Below are positions 20,264 through 29,285 of a stretch of DNA of 64,000 nucleotides, one piece after another (positions within the stretch are counted from its first letter, which is position 1; each line of letters begins with the position of its first letter). The DNA is from Clostridiales bacterium (lineage in GTDB: Bacteria > Bacillota > Clostridia > Christensenellales > Borkfalkiaceae): the NCBI GenBank assembly GCA_015055545.1, contig SVHY01000003.1:1-64000 (forward strand), read 5' to 3'. The position numbers and the translations under genes were made by a program. Below the pieces are notes generated by a model that saw nothing but the letters and a program-made list of their open reading frames with translations, searched no databases and had not been told where the DNA came from.

Positions 20264-21457
20264 ATGAGTGAATTGATTGATTTCAACACCCAAAAGAACT
20301 GGGATTTTATGAAGTTTGACGGTTCAAGCGTGAGCGGTGTGCTTTCATCGGAAGGGCAGGCGAGATTGAAAAACCGTTGCCAGCGCGTATTGGAAAGCGC
20401 GCAAAAAACGGCTGAAAGCGTTTGCGTGCTGGGGTACGAGCTTCGAGCGTTGCGCGAATCGGGTGAATGGAAGTTCGTTGTCAATCCCGAAGACGGTATG
20501 CGCTTCTTGTATTCGAGCTTTGAAAAATTTTCAGAATATGCTTTCGGGTTCGGTAGAACGTACACGTCGAATTTGACGTTGCTTGCCGAGTTTTGCGAAA
20601 AAGACGAAAGCGGGCGCGTGCAAATCAAAGAACGGTATCGTGGTTTTAAGCAAAGCGGGCTTGTAGAGCTTGCGCCCTTATCGGAAATTGAGCGACGGCA
20701 GTTTACGTCGGATATGACGATAAAGGATATTCGGCTGTGCAAGAAGTACATGCAGACGAGCAATTATTCATATCAACGTGCACGCGACGGATTCAACCTT
20801 TTGGAAAGTGCTAAGGCTTGGCAGGATTTTGAAAAAATCGGTTCGATAACACCGCCTGCAAGCGTTCAAATCCCGACGTCGGGATTTTCAGAACCCGAAA
20901 ATATACAATCCGAGCCGTTTGAACACGAGTTTTCCGACGACGTTGCGGAAATGGATGCAGAGTTCCATCGCACGTTTGCGGAAGAAGAAACGCGGGAAAC
21001 GTTTGGACAAGCTGACGATTATGAACCCGAAACGTTCTGGCAAGGCGGTGGACTTGACAACGTGGACGAGCCTGCGCCTGCGGAAGTGTATGCACACGAA
21101 CCGCCGAGCGTATCCGACTCTTGCCTTATGCCAAATTCCAAATCGTACGAATTGACGGCGCGGGATAAGGTCCGCAAGTTTTTGAAAGATTACAAGAATT
21201 GGACCAAAATAGACAAAGAGAACCTTGCCCCTGGTGTGGTAAACGAATACGAATACATATTTGAGAGTGAAAATGTGGCGTTGATTGCAAGAGAAGTGCG
21301 CTGGTTCAAAGATATGGAATCGAAAGTGGAAAAGATAGTTGTTCGATTTTACTGGGATACGCTCTACGGTGACGGATATATTGAAGCTTCCAAGGCGAAG
21401 CTTGAAAAGTTCATCCCTGCGCATTTGGACGAATTGAAGTGGGGGGCAGAAAAATGA
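20264..21457 (+). CDS. Hypothetical protein, possible phage/plasmid DNA-metabolism accessory
   Basis: 397 aa, strong RBS AAGGGGGT; N-terminal helical region YSSFEKFSEYAFGFGRTYTSNLTLLAEF resembles phage/plasmid DUF3102-type proteins (unverified). Confidence 0.6.
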   Translation: MSELIDFNTQKNWDFMKFDGSSVSGVLSSEGQARLKNRCQRVLESAQKTAESVCVLGYELRALRESGEWKFVVNPEDGMRFLYSSFEKFSEYAFGFGRTYTSNLTLLAEFCEKDESGRVQIKERYRGFKQSGLVELAPLSEIERRQFTSDMTIKDIRLCKKYMQTSNYSYQRARDGFNLLESAKAWQDFEKIGSITPPASVQIPTSGFSEPENIQSEPFEHEFSDDVAEMDAEFHRTFAEEETRETFGQADDYEPETFWQGGGLDNVDEPAPAEVYAHEPPSVSDSCLMPNSKSYELTARDKVRKFLKDYKNWTKIDKENLAPGVVNEYEYIFESENVALIAREVRWFKDMESKVEKIVVRFYWDTLYGDGYIEASKAKLEKFIPAHLDELKWGAEK

Positions 21458-21702
21458 CGTTGGATTTAGCAATAAAACTTATTTACATTGGGATGAAAGC
21501 GATTATGTACGCAGCGTTGGCAATTTGTTTGATAATATCAGTGTGTGCGTTTGTGCATTTTATTGTCACGAAAGGCTGGTCGGATGAAGTGAAAACGCCG
21601 CGAAGCTGGAAGAAAGGCGATAAAGCTATGGCGGAAAAGTGGGGTTCAGAATGGGAGAAGTTGCAAAAAATCAAAGCCAAGCGAAACGGCAACCGTTTAT
21701 AA
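21454..21702 (+). CDS. Small single-TM protein with basic C-terminal tail
   Basis: 82 aa; AIMYAALAICLIISVCAFVHFIV TM then K/R-rich tail; start moved to ATG 21454. Confidence 0.6.
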   Translation: MTLDLAIKLIYIGMKAIMYAALAICLIISVCAFVHFIVTKGWSDEVKTPRSWKKGDKAMAEKWGSEWEKLQKIKAKRNGNRL

Positions 21703-21824
21703 TCGTTTACGGTGAGCGTCGGAGCGAACAACCATACGAACGCTTGCGAATAACGCTTGTCTTGATTGAAGAATTGGAAAATAGCATTTAACCATATTTT
21801 TCATAATTTACAGGTTCCTTTGTA

Positions 21825-21875
21825 TACGGTCGGCGGGTGCCGCAAAGCCCGCCCAGCGCAAGCTGGAAAGGATGT
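21825..21875 (+). ncRNA. Leader hairpin+GNRA tetraloop unit (candidate, third copy)
   Basis: GGCGGG-TGCCGCAAAG-CCCGCC then CCAGC-GCAA-GCTGG then AAAGGATG. Confidence 0.4.
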
Positions 21876-21879
21876 CGTC

Positions 21880-22038
21880 ATGAAAAAATCAGACGAAAAT
21901 AAGCCCTTGGAAGGTCAAATCAGTATGTTTGAGAGCGTAGGCGTGGAAACGTCTGCGCAATCTTGCTATATAAAATCTATTCAAAAAGGAGAAGAAGACA
22001 ATGAGCGAAAACAAATTAAGCAAGAAGGCACTGATTAA
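21880..22038 (+). CDS. Small hypothetical protein
   Basis: 52 aa from ATG 21880 with AAAGGA RBS; MKKSDENKPLEGQISMFES. Confidence 0.5.
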   Translation: MKKSDENKPLEGQISMFESVGVETSAQSCYIKSIQKGEEDNERKQIKQEGTD

Positions 22039-22210
22039 CAATGCGGCGGTATTGGAAGCGACGTTGCGACAAATTGCAGGCGATAAGCTTACGCAGTACA
22101 AGCCGCAGGTGGACAAGGACAAGCCCAAGGAAATCGATTACGCGGCGACGTATGCCGTAATTGTCGGCACGGTGAAATCCACGCTGGAAATCGCCAAAAC
22201 GGAAGATTAA
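22001..22210 (+). CDS. Small hypothetical protein
   Basis: 69 aa, RBS AAAGGAGAAG. Confidence 0.55.
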   Translation: MSENKLSKKALINNAAVLEATLRQIAGDKLTQYKPQVDKDKPKEIDYAATYAVIVGTVKSTLEIAKTED

Positions 22211-22222
22211 GGCGGTGACGAC

Positions 22223-23395
22223 ATGGCAAAGAGTAAGATAAAGAACGTATTGATTTGTGGTGCTGCGGTGTTGTCGGCTGCTGCGTCGGTTGGCGTTCTC
22301 GTTTCGTTGTTCCATAACGACGAAGAACCCGCGCCTACGCCGACGGAAACGCGCGTGGAGTTGGAAGCAAAGGACAGCGTGAACGCGAGCATGGACGGGG
22401 CGAAAGGCGACGTGAAGCTGGTTGTTGACGGTAACATGCCGCTTGCGATGGGAGCGGCGCAAACGCAGCTTGGCGGCGATGAACTTAAAAGCATCGTCAT
22501 CGAAGCGGCGAACGCAGGGGACGCGATAACGGTTACGGGCGACGTGCGAACGTCGATTAAGCTGACGAACGCCAGCGCGACGTTGACATTCAAGGGTTTG
22601 ACGTTCTACGATGAATATGCAGGCCCGATGTCGTACATAACGGATTATATCCATTTTGCGGGTGTTATCGAGTTTGAAGATTGCACGTTCACGCACGGTA
22701 TACGCTTGAAGGCGGACGCGAACATGACCTTTGACGGTTGCACGTTCGTTTCGCCCAGCGAAGACAGATACAGCGTTTGGGTTGAAGACGGCAAGGCGAC
22801 GTTTGAAGATTGCACGTTCAAGGGTTATCGTGGTATGAAGATACACGAAGCGCCCCAAACACCAACGGACGATATCACGACGGTGAGCGTAAACGAATGT
22901 CTGTTTGACGAATTATCGGTTAAGTGCGGCGTGGCGATTGGCACGGTGAATGCGAATACGGTGGTCAAGCTGACGAACAATCAATTCATCGGTTGCCGTT
23001 CGTGGGATACGGTAGGTAGCTTGGAAGGTGTTGACGGAATATACGAGAGCGACACGCCCGTGAAAGATTACACGTTGACGTTGGATGCAAACGATGTGCG
23101 CGGGACAGTATCGAATATATACTATTTCGCCGTCATCGACGGGAATATAGGCGACGCGTTTCCGCTGGAATTTTTGACCGCGGAACACCCGACGACGTAT
23201 GTGCAGGAAGTCGGCGCGACGGTTCCAGCGTTGGAAAAGAAAACAAATTATAATCTGATATTGCAGGATTGTTGGTTCACGAACGAAGGGTGCACGGAGC
23301 GGTTCGCTGGCACGATTCCCGCAGGGCAAACGGGCGACGTGTATTTATACGCGATGTTTGAAGACGAAAACAGTAATTGGACACAAAACTATTAA
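22223..23395 (+). CDS. Secreted/anchored parallel beta-helix-like surface protein
   Basis: N-terminal hydrophobic segment; repeated FEDCTF/FDGCTF/FEDCTFKGY/VNECLF rungs. Confidence 0.7.
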   Translation: MAKSKIKNVLICGAAVLSAAASVGVLVSLFHNDEEPAPTPTETRVELEAKDSVNASMDGAKGDVKLVVDGNMPLAMGAAQTQLGGDELKSIVIEAANAGDAITVTGDVRTSIKLTNASATLTFKGLTFYDEYAGPMSYITDYIHFAGVIEFEDCTFTHGIRLKADANMTFDGCTFVSPSEDRYSVWVEDGKATFEDCTFKGYRGMKIHEAPQTPTDDITTVSVNECLFDELSVKCGVAIGTVNANTVVKLTNNQFIGCRSWDTVGSLEGVDGIYESDTPVKDYTLTLDANDVRGTVSNIYYFAVIDGNIGDAFPLEFLTAEHPTTYVQEVGATVPALEKKTNYNLILQDCWFTNEGCTERFAGTIPAGQTGDVYLYAMFEDENSNWTQNY

Positions 23396-23410
23396 AAAGG
23401 AGCAAAGAAA

Positions 23411-24610
23411 ATGAAGAACAAGAAAATTATGGCGGCAATTTTAGCAGCGACGTTGACGTTTGGTATGGTGGCGTTTAGCGGGTGCAGGGACGATGACAAA
23501 GACACGGCACAAACGCCGATGGAGAGCGTGCAGGCGGCGAACGACAACATGACGATGACGGAGCAAGGCGGTAACGGTATTCAAATGTTAAGCGTTTTGA
23601 TTAAGCCCAGCGAATACGCAAATTACGGTGTTTCCGAAAGCGCGGAAAGCGCGCATTTGGTGACGGCATCCTATCCCGACGACTACGTGAGCAACCCTGC
23701 GGTCGATTGGGTTGTTGAATTTGTTAATGCATCAAGTGAATGGGCAAAGGGAAGAAAAGCGAGCGATTACGTGACCGTAACGCCCACGTCGGACGGTGCG
23801 TTGACGGCAGTGGTTGCATGTAAGCAAGCGTTTGGTGAGCAAATCCGCGTTATATGTAGTTCACGACAAATGCCCGAACTGACGGATAATTTTGTTTGCG
23901 ATTATTCGACGAAAATATTGAAAGTGAATACGGGCTTTAACGATGATGCGACTGATGCGTGGGAATTTAATAGTGTTTTGAACAGTGTTTACTATACGGA
24001 CATTGCAGGAACTATCAAAGGCGAAGATTGCAAAAATACAATAAACTTAAACGCAAATGCGATTGTTGGGAAGTATGCGGAGAATGACTTGACCATAGCA
24101 GCAGTGACAACGGGTACGCTTTTAGAGTGGCAAGAAGCCGCACCTTGGGCGTGTTGGGTTGAAACGCCGAACGTAAGCAGTTTCTTGACGAAATTAAACG
24201 CATCGACAATTCTAACGAAAAAGGACAACGTGCAAACGGATGAAAAAGGGCGTACGCGTTCGTGCGGGGTTATAGGTTTGCCCTACGCGGAATATTTATC
24301 GGAAAGCAGCTTGAACAAGATTTTATATCATTGGACCAAGCGCAGCGGCGGCGACGTATCCAGTTCGAGCCTTTCTGCATATAACGACGGGGGCGCAGCT
24401 TATAACGAGTATTGCCGAATAATGAATCAATTGACGCAAACGATGTCGAACCAATTATCGTATACGTATTCGATTGACCTTGGGCATACATATAGAAACG
24501 CCGACGTGGAAGTAGATATTCAATTTGTAATATCCAACGCATCCGAATATTTTATCGTCGAGCCGACGGGAATTACTTTGGATACGGACCATATCTTGTT
24601 TGAACCGTAA
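23411..24610 (+). CDS. Lipoprotein A1, paralogue of 25253-26494
   Basis: Lipobox AFSGC; VDWVVEFVNASSEWAKGRKASDYVTVTP...CKQAFGEQIRVICSSR shared with A2. Confidence 0.75.
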   Translation: MKNKKIMAAILAATLTFGMVAFSGCRDDDKDTAQTPMESVQAANDNMTMTEQGGNGIQMLSVLIKPSEYANYGVSESAESAHLVTASYPDDYVSNPAVDWVVEFVNASSEWAKGRKASDYVTVTPTSDGALTAVVACKQAFGEQIRVICSSRQMPELTDNFVCDYSTKILKVNTGFNDDATDAWEFNSVLNSVYYTDIAGTIKGEDCKNTINLNANAIVGKYAENDLTIAAVTTGTLLEWQEAAPWACWVETPNVSSFLTKLNASTILTKKDNVQTDEKGRTRSCGVIGLPYAEYLSESSLNKILYHWTKRSGGDVSSSSLSAYNDGGAAYNEYCRIMNQLTQTMSNQLSYTYSIDLGHTYRNADVEVDIQFVISNASEYFIVEPTGITLDTDHILFEP

Positions 24611-24622
24611 GGGGGTTTAATT

Positions 24623-25240
24623 ATGAGTAAACACGAAAAAAGCTTTGGGGAAAAGATATTAGTAATCGTTGTCGTGTTAGTGTTTATCGCGGCGTTAGCT
24701 GGTATAGGCGTAACGATATATAAGCTTTTCGGCAACGTGCAAGAAGAAACGAAAAAAGGCGAAACAACAGGGTTTGTCGTGGATTACCAGGATAAGACGT
24801 TGGAAGAAAGTGCGGGCGGTGTGGTTTTTACGGAAACCGAGACCTTTTCCATTCGGCAGAGTGGAGCGGACTCGGCAATTTCCGCAAAGATTTACGCTAA
24901 AAAGCTGCCCGAAGATTATGAATGGAAATTCGCAAAAGAAGGGCAGGAAACACCCGATACGTACCGTTGGAACACGGATTTTGTCGGCGAAGATTTTACG
25001 GAATACTTTGACGTAGCGATAGACCAAGACGAAAACACGGTTACGGTAACAGGTACGGTGAAAGAGTTGTTGACGTCGTATGCAGCGCGGCGCGATGCAA
25101 CTTTAGAACCGATGTCGGCATTACCGAATGAAGACATGTTCGTTTTGGAAATTATGGCGGGGAACCATTCCATGGCAATCGGATTCCATGTTTATGCGCC
25201 CATTTATTCACTGGCGCTGGAAAAATTAAGTTTTTGTTAA
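24623..25240 (+). CDS. N-terminally anchored protein B1, paralogue of 26510-27097
   Basis: N-terminal TM; YRWNTDFVGEDFTEYFDVAIDQDENTVTVTG shared with B2. Confidence 0.7.
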   Translation: MSKHEKSFGEKILVIVVVLVFIAALAGIGVTIYKLFGNVQEETKKGETTGFVVDYQDKTLEESAGGVVFTETETFSIRQSGADSAISAKIYAKKLPEDYEWKFAKEGQETPDTYRWNTDFVGEDFTEYFDVAIDQDENTVTVTGTVKELLTSYAARRDATLEPMSALPNEDMFVLEIMAGNHSMAIGFHVYAPIYSLALEKLSFC

Positions 25241-25252
25241 GGAGAAAGAAAA

Positions 25253-26494
25253 ATGAAAAAGATGAAAAAAATTATTGCAGCAATACTTGCGACGGCGTGT
25301 ACATTTTCGGTACTTTCGATGACCGCTTGTGAAGCTTCGAAAGATGCAAACTTTTGGGATACGGTAAAGGGTTGGTTTGATAAGGCGGACGAAGAACCGA
25401 GTGAAACGCCCGATGCTGGAAAAGACGACGACGCAGGCGAAATGCCTGACGACGGAACAGACGAAGAACCGAGCGAAACGCCTGACGATGGAAAGGACGG
25501 CGCAGGCGAAACGCCCGACGACGGAACGGACGAACCGACGAGTGGGGGGAATATATCGACGACGGACGAAGTGCAATATCTTCGTGCTGGCGGTACATAT
25601 GCTATGAGCAAAAGTGTTGCTTTTTTGAGTACGGACGTTGCAACGACGTCTTCATATACGCCAGTAACGTCTACGATAAATGCAACGGTAGAACCTGCAG
25701 ATGCATACCAGCGCGTGGATTGGACGTATGCGTTTGTGAATGAATCCAGTGCGTGGGCAAAAGGAAAAAAGATATCTGATTATCTGACGATTACACCGCA
25801 GGCGGACGGTTCGACGGGGTTGAAAGTGACGTGTAAGCAACCGTTTGGTGAACAAATTAAAATCACGTGCACGTCGCGCGCGAATAGTAATATAAAAGCG
25901 TCGACGGTAGTGGACTTCTTAGGCGTTTCCGAATTGCAAACGGTTATGCTTGGTAGCGGTAGCAATGCGATAACCGTGAACCTTGGCGGGGAAACAATCG
26001 TCAACTTTGCGGACGGTAAAGGTGGAAGCCTTGCTTTTGGACAATACAAAGCAAGCAATGCAAGTGTATATACGAAACTTGCAACCGTGGACGATTTCGA
26101 CGTGTTTAACTTCGATTTGCTTACGCCCGCTGTTTACTATAATAAGGACGTATCGGGTTTAGATGTTTGGGAAGACGGATATTTGACTGCGGATGTGGAT
26201 GATGTTTTAGGTGGCTTTGGTAGCATTGGCAAAACTTACATTGACGATATCGGGGTTATACAAAAACAACAACAGCGTACGTTTTATACGAACGACCTTT
26301 ATGGCGATTTGCGTATTCAATATAAAACGACGGCAGGTAAATATTTTGACGAAAGTATTAGTGAATATAGTAGCGACGTAAGAGAACTTTTGCAAACTCT
26401 TTCCGAAAATTCGTTGTATACGTTTGTTTTGCACGTGGAAGTTGGCGGAGCGGTTCAAACGTATTATTCGCTGATGAAGCTACAAATCGTATAA
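25253..26494 (+). CDS. Lipoprotein A2 with acidic repeat linker
   Basis: Lipobox SMTAC; EEPSETPDDGKD repeats; VDWTYAFVNESSAWAKGKKISDYLTITP...CKQPFGEQIKITCTSR. Confidence 0.75.
   Translation: MKKMKKIIAAILATACTFSVLSMTACEASKDANFWDTVKGWFDKADEEPSETPDAGKDDDAGEMPDDGTDEEPSETPDDGKDGAGETPDDGTDEPTSGGNISTTDEVQYLRAGGTYAMSKSVAFLSTDVATTSSYTPVTSTINATVEPADAYQRVDWTYAFVNESSAWAKGKKISDYLTITPQADGSTGLKVTCKQPFGEQIKITCTSRANSNIKASTVVDFLGVSELQTVMLGSGSNAITVNLGGETIVNFADGKGGSLAFGQYKASNASVYTKLATVDDFDVFNFDLLTPAVYYNKDVSGLDVWEDGYLTADVDDVLGGFGSIGKTYIDDIGVIQKQQQRTFYTNDLYGDLRIQYKTTAGKYFDESISEYSSDVRELLQTLSENSLYTFVLHVEVGGAVQTYYSLMKLQIV
25391..25531 (+). repeat. Two in-frame tandem repeats (72 and 69 bp) encoding the lipoprotein linker
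   Basis: EEPSETPDAGKDDDAGEMPDDGTD / EEPSETPDDGKDGAGETPDDGTD. Confidence 0.85.
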
Positions 26495-26509
26495 TAAGGG
26501 GGAATCCTT

Positions 26510-27097
26510 ATGAAAGGTGGTATAAAAAAATTCTTGATTATCTTCTTGTCATGCCTTGGTTTTTTCGGCGTTGTTGGGATTTTTTGCGGGCTGATGCTGA
26601 ACAAGGACGTTGAAGAAGAACCGAACTATGACGATTTGACGTTGACGTACCGTGAAGAAACGTACGATGAGAGTGTGAAAGGCATGAAGATATACGCAGG
26701 CGACGTATTCACAGCAACAACGGAATCGACGGACAAGCTGACGGCAAAGGTGACGGCGATTAAGCTGGAAGAAGATATCACGTTCACGATAAACGAAAAG
26801 ACGTATTCGTGGAACGAAGACGTAGCGGGAGAAGAATGGACGGGCGCGTTCGGTGTAGACGTCAACCAAGACGAAAAGAGTGTAACCGTAGGCGCGACGT
26901 TGGAAGAAGCTATGAACGCATATGCACTGACGACGGCGGGCACGGGGGCGAATATCGTATACGGCACGTTGCCTGCGGTGGACATGTTTCGTTTGACGGT
27001 AGCCGTTGGGGAACAGAGTTTAGACGTGGATTTTTCCGCGCTGGCGAAAGCAACGCAAATAACGTTAGATACGGACAGGATAGTATTCGAGCCGTAA
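26510..27097 (+). CDS. N-terminally anchored protein B2
   Basis: N-terminal TM; YSWNEDVAGEEWTGAFGVDVNQDEKSVTVGA; C-terminal ITLDTDRIVFEP. Confidence 0.7.
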   Translation: MKGGIKKFLIIFLSCLGFFGVVGIFCGLMLNKDVEEEPNYDDLTLTYREETYDESVKGMKIYAGDVFTATTESTDKLTAKVTAIKLEEDITFTINEKTYSWNEDVAGEEWTGAFGVDVNQDEKSVTVGATLEEAMNAYALTTAGTGANIVYGTLPAVDMFRLTVAVGEQSLDVDFSALAKATQITLDTDRIVFEP

Positions 27098-27108
27098 GGG
27101 GGTAGAGT

Positions 27109-29172
27109 ATGAAAAATCGATTTTCAAAGATATGTAAACGGATAGCTGCGTTTGTCGCGGCGCTTATCGTAGGCTTGCCGAGTACGGCGAGCCTCGTACC
27201 CGTTTCTGCCGCTGAAAAGCTTGTAAACGAATACGATGAAACGCGTGTCGTGGATGATTTGGGCAGTGCGACGATGGCGAAGCTTGCCGCGCAGGCGACA
27301 ATGGAGCACAAAGACGCGGCACCGTCGTTGTACACGATGGCAGAATATTGTTATTCGGAAGACGAAGAAATTGCGACGGACAAGTTCGGAATTTATTTGT
27401 ACGTGTACAATCCGTCCAAAATCGAAATCGAGCAAGCGAACGGCGTGAACGTTGTGAACGTTGCGACGGCATACGAAGGCGGCGAGCCGAGCGAATATTC
27501 AAACTTGCGCTTGAAATTTTGCGGGCAATCGAGCGGCGATTATGACAAGCTCGTATACAAATTCCGCATATTGGATAGCAATACGATGTATGCTGCGGGC
27601 CGCGCGGGTATGACGAAAGACTTGGAACGTCGCTATGATATTGCTGGTATACAGTTGTTGCACAAAGGCGCAAGGACGGCGACGGATTATACGGTTGGAA
27701 AGACTTATTTTTACAAAGGTTATGCGCTGGGATGTGACGCGGAATCGACAACGAAATCGACGTTGACGGTCAACGTGAAAGAGCTGGATACGGTAGACGT
27801 AGAACTTGACCATGCCGTTTGGCGTAACACAGCGGATAATATGCAGGTAAATACGGTATACTTCGGCATCGATACGGACGTTTTTGAAACGTACGGTACG
27901 CTTCAAAAAATCAAGGCGCAGTGGTACGAATACCATACAAAGCCCATGTTTGTTATGAATGAAGAAGAAGCCCGTGACATGCTCTGGGAAAAGGCGGTCG
28001 GGAAGAACGCTAAAAACGGTTTATCAAGTGTTGATTGGCGAATTGTGTGGGCAGAGCATTGGAATCGTGACCAAGAAGAGGGTTGGCAATGGAAAGACGC
28101 GTGGGATGCCATAGATAGTGGTTTATTTGGTAATGAAACGTGTGAGTTTTATTGTTCGTGGAACGTTCCGACGAATTTTACGGCAACGTATGGTGACGAT
28201 ACGTATACGATGCATCCTGATTGGATCAATCTTCCGCAGTTAGATTGGGTTTTTTGGTCAGGCGAAATATCTGCGCAAGATGACTGGAATGTATCCCGCG
28301 CGGAAGTTCTTGAATATGCGGCAAAGTACACGGAAGCAAAAGACGTAAGTGGCGGGCTTTATCCTGACGGACCGAACAAGTATGCCGCGGCACTGTTTGA
28401 ACAGGATATGGACGAAGCGCGCAAGGCGTACTTGGTAGACCAAAACGCGGACTGTGGTTTGTGTCGCTACGAATTTGACGTCAAGGATGATAAATGGAAC
28501 TGGACGAGTTTTCATTGGAAACAGATGATAGCGATATACGAAAACAGATTAAAAGAAACGATGGTCGGTTCGCCAGCCTTTCCCGATACGTATAGACGCA
28601 AATATACGGACGAACAGGTTGCGGAAATGGTACAAGCGTATAAGGAAAAACACAGCCTATATGGACTTGACCCGTTTGTGGTTTTGGATGCATCTGCTTT
28701 GAGTATGAGTACGCCGGATTTTGCGTCAACATATTACATAAGCGAAGATGACGTGCCGACAGTGAAGAAAGCGTGCAATGCGATGATTGAGGCAGGAAAA
28801 AAGCCCGTATTGTTTCGCTTTGCAGTAACTGAATATCGTACGGCACAGGTGCGTATTGATCAAATTTCTGATCCGAACATGTCGGGAAGGGATGGATACG
28901 TTGCGTATCAAACGGTGTTTTTAGATTTCGACGTCATCAGTTTTACGTTTTGGAAGGACGGAAACGAAACGGTGCTTGGGTGCGTAGCATCGCCTATTGA
29001 TATAATCAATGGACTTGATGCGCCCGCGGGTATGCCCGTTCCGAAACCGCCTGTAGATTGGTGGTACGTCATAAAAATGGTGCTTGCGATTATAGGGCTT
29101 GGCGGATTGGCTTTTGTGGTGATTTGGTTCTTCCTTTGGTTGCGAAAACAATGGAACGGCGGGAATTATTAA
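27109..29172 (+). CDS. Large surface protein with signal peptide and C-terminal TM anchor
   Basis: 687 aa; AAFVAALIVGLPSTASLVPVSAAE signal; WWYVIKMVLAIIGLGGLAFVVIWFFLWLRKQW anchor at C-terminus. Confidence 0.75.
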   Translation: MKNRFSKICKRIAAFVAALIVGLPSTASLVPVSAAEKLVNEYDETRVVDDLGSATMAKLAAQATMEHKDAAPSLYTMAEYCYSEDEEIATDKFGIYLYVYNPSKIEIEQANGVNVVNVATAYEGGEPSEYSNLRLKFCGQSSGDYDKLVYKFRILDSNTMYAAGRAGMTKDLERRYDIAGIQLLHKGARTATDYTVGKTYFYKGYALGCDAESTTKSTLTVNVKELDTVDVELDHAVWRNTADNMQVNTVYFGIDTDVFETYGTLQKIKAQWYEYHTKPMFVMNEEEARDMLWEKAVGKNAKNGLSSVDWRIVWAEHWNRDQEEGWQWKDAWDAIDSGLFGNETCEFYCSWNVPTNFTATYGDDTYTMHPDWINLPQLDWVFWSGEISAQDDWNVSRAEVLEYAAKYTEAKDVSGGLYPDGPNKYAAALFEQDMDEARKAYLVDQNADCGLCRYEFDVKDDKWNWTSFHWKQMIAIYENRLKETMVGSPAFPDTYRRKYTDEQVAEMVQAYKEKHSLYGLDPFVVLDASALSMSTPDFASTYYISEDDVPTVKKACNAMIEAGKKPVLFRFAVTEYRTAQVRIDQISDPNMSGRDGYVAYQTVFLDFDVISFTFWKDGNETVLGCVASPIDIINGLDAPAGMPVPKPPVDWWYVIKMVLAIIGLGGLAFVVIWFFLWLRKQWNGGNY

Positions 29173-29175
29173 AAA

Positions 29176-29283
29176 ATGCGCAAGTTTAAACGTTTTTTAA
29201 AAAAACACGGCGGATTGCTGGGGCGTTGTATATTAGGTGTCGCGGCAATCCTGCTGATACTCTACGTGTGGTATTGTAGGTAA
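29176..29283 (+). CDS. 35-aa basic single-TM peptide
   Basis: MRKFKRFLKKHGGLLGRCILGVAAILLILYVWYCR; sits exactly between two operon genes; below ORF-track size cut-off. Confidence 0.55.
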   Translation: MRKFKRFLKKHGGLLGRCILGVAAILLILYVWYCR

Positions 29284-29285
29284 TT

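Noticed and set aside
22016-22858. 280-aa minus-strand ORF in the element
   Set aside because: Antisense to the beta-helix protein; Arg/His/Val-rich shadow translation.
25237-25611. Minus-strand Ser/Pro-rich ORFs (124, 116 and 108 aa)
   Set aside because: Antisense of the acidic repeat linker of lipoprotein A2.
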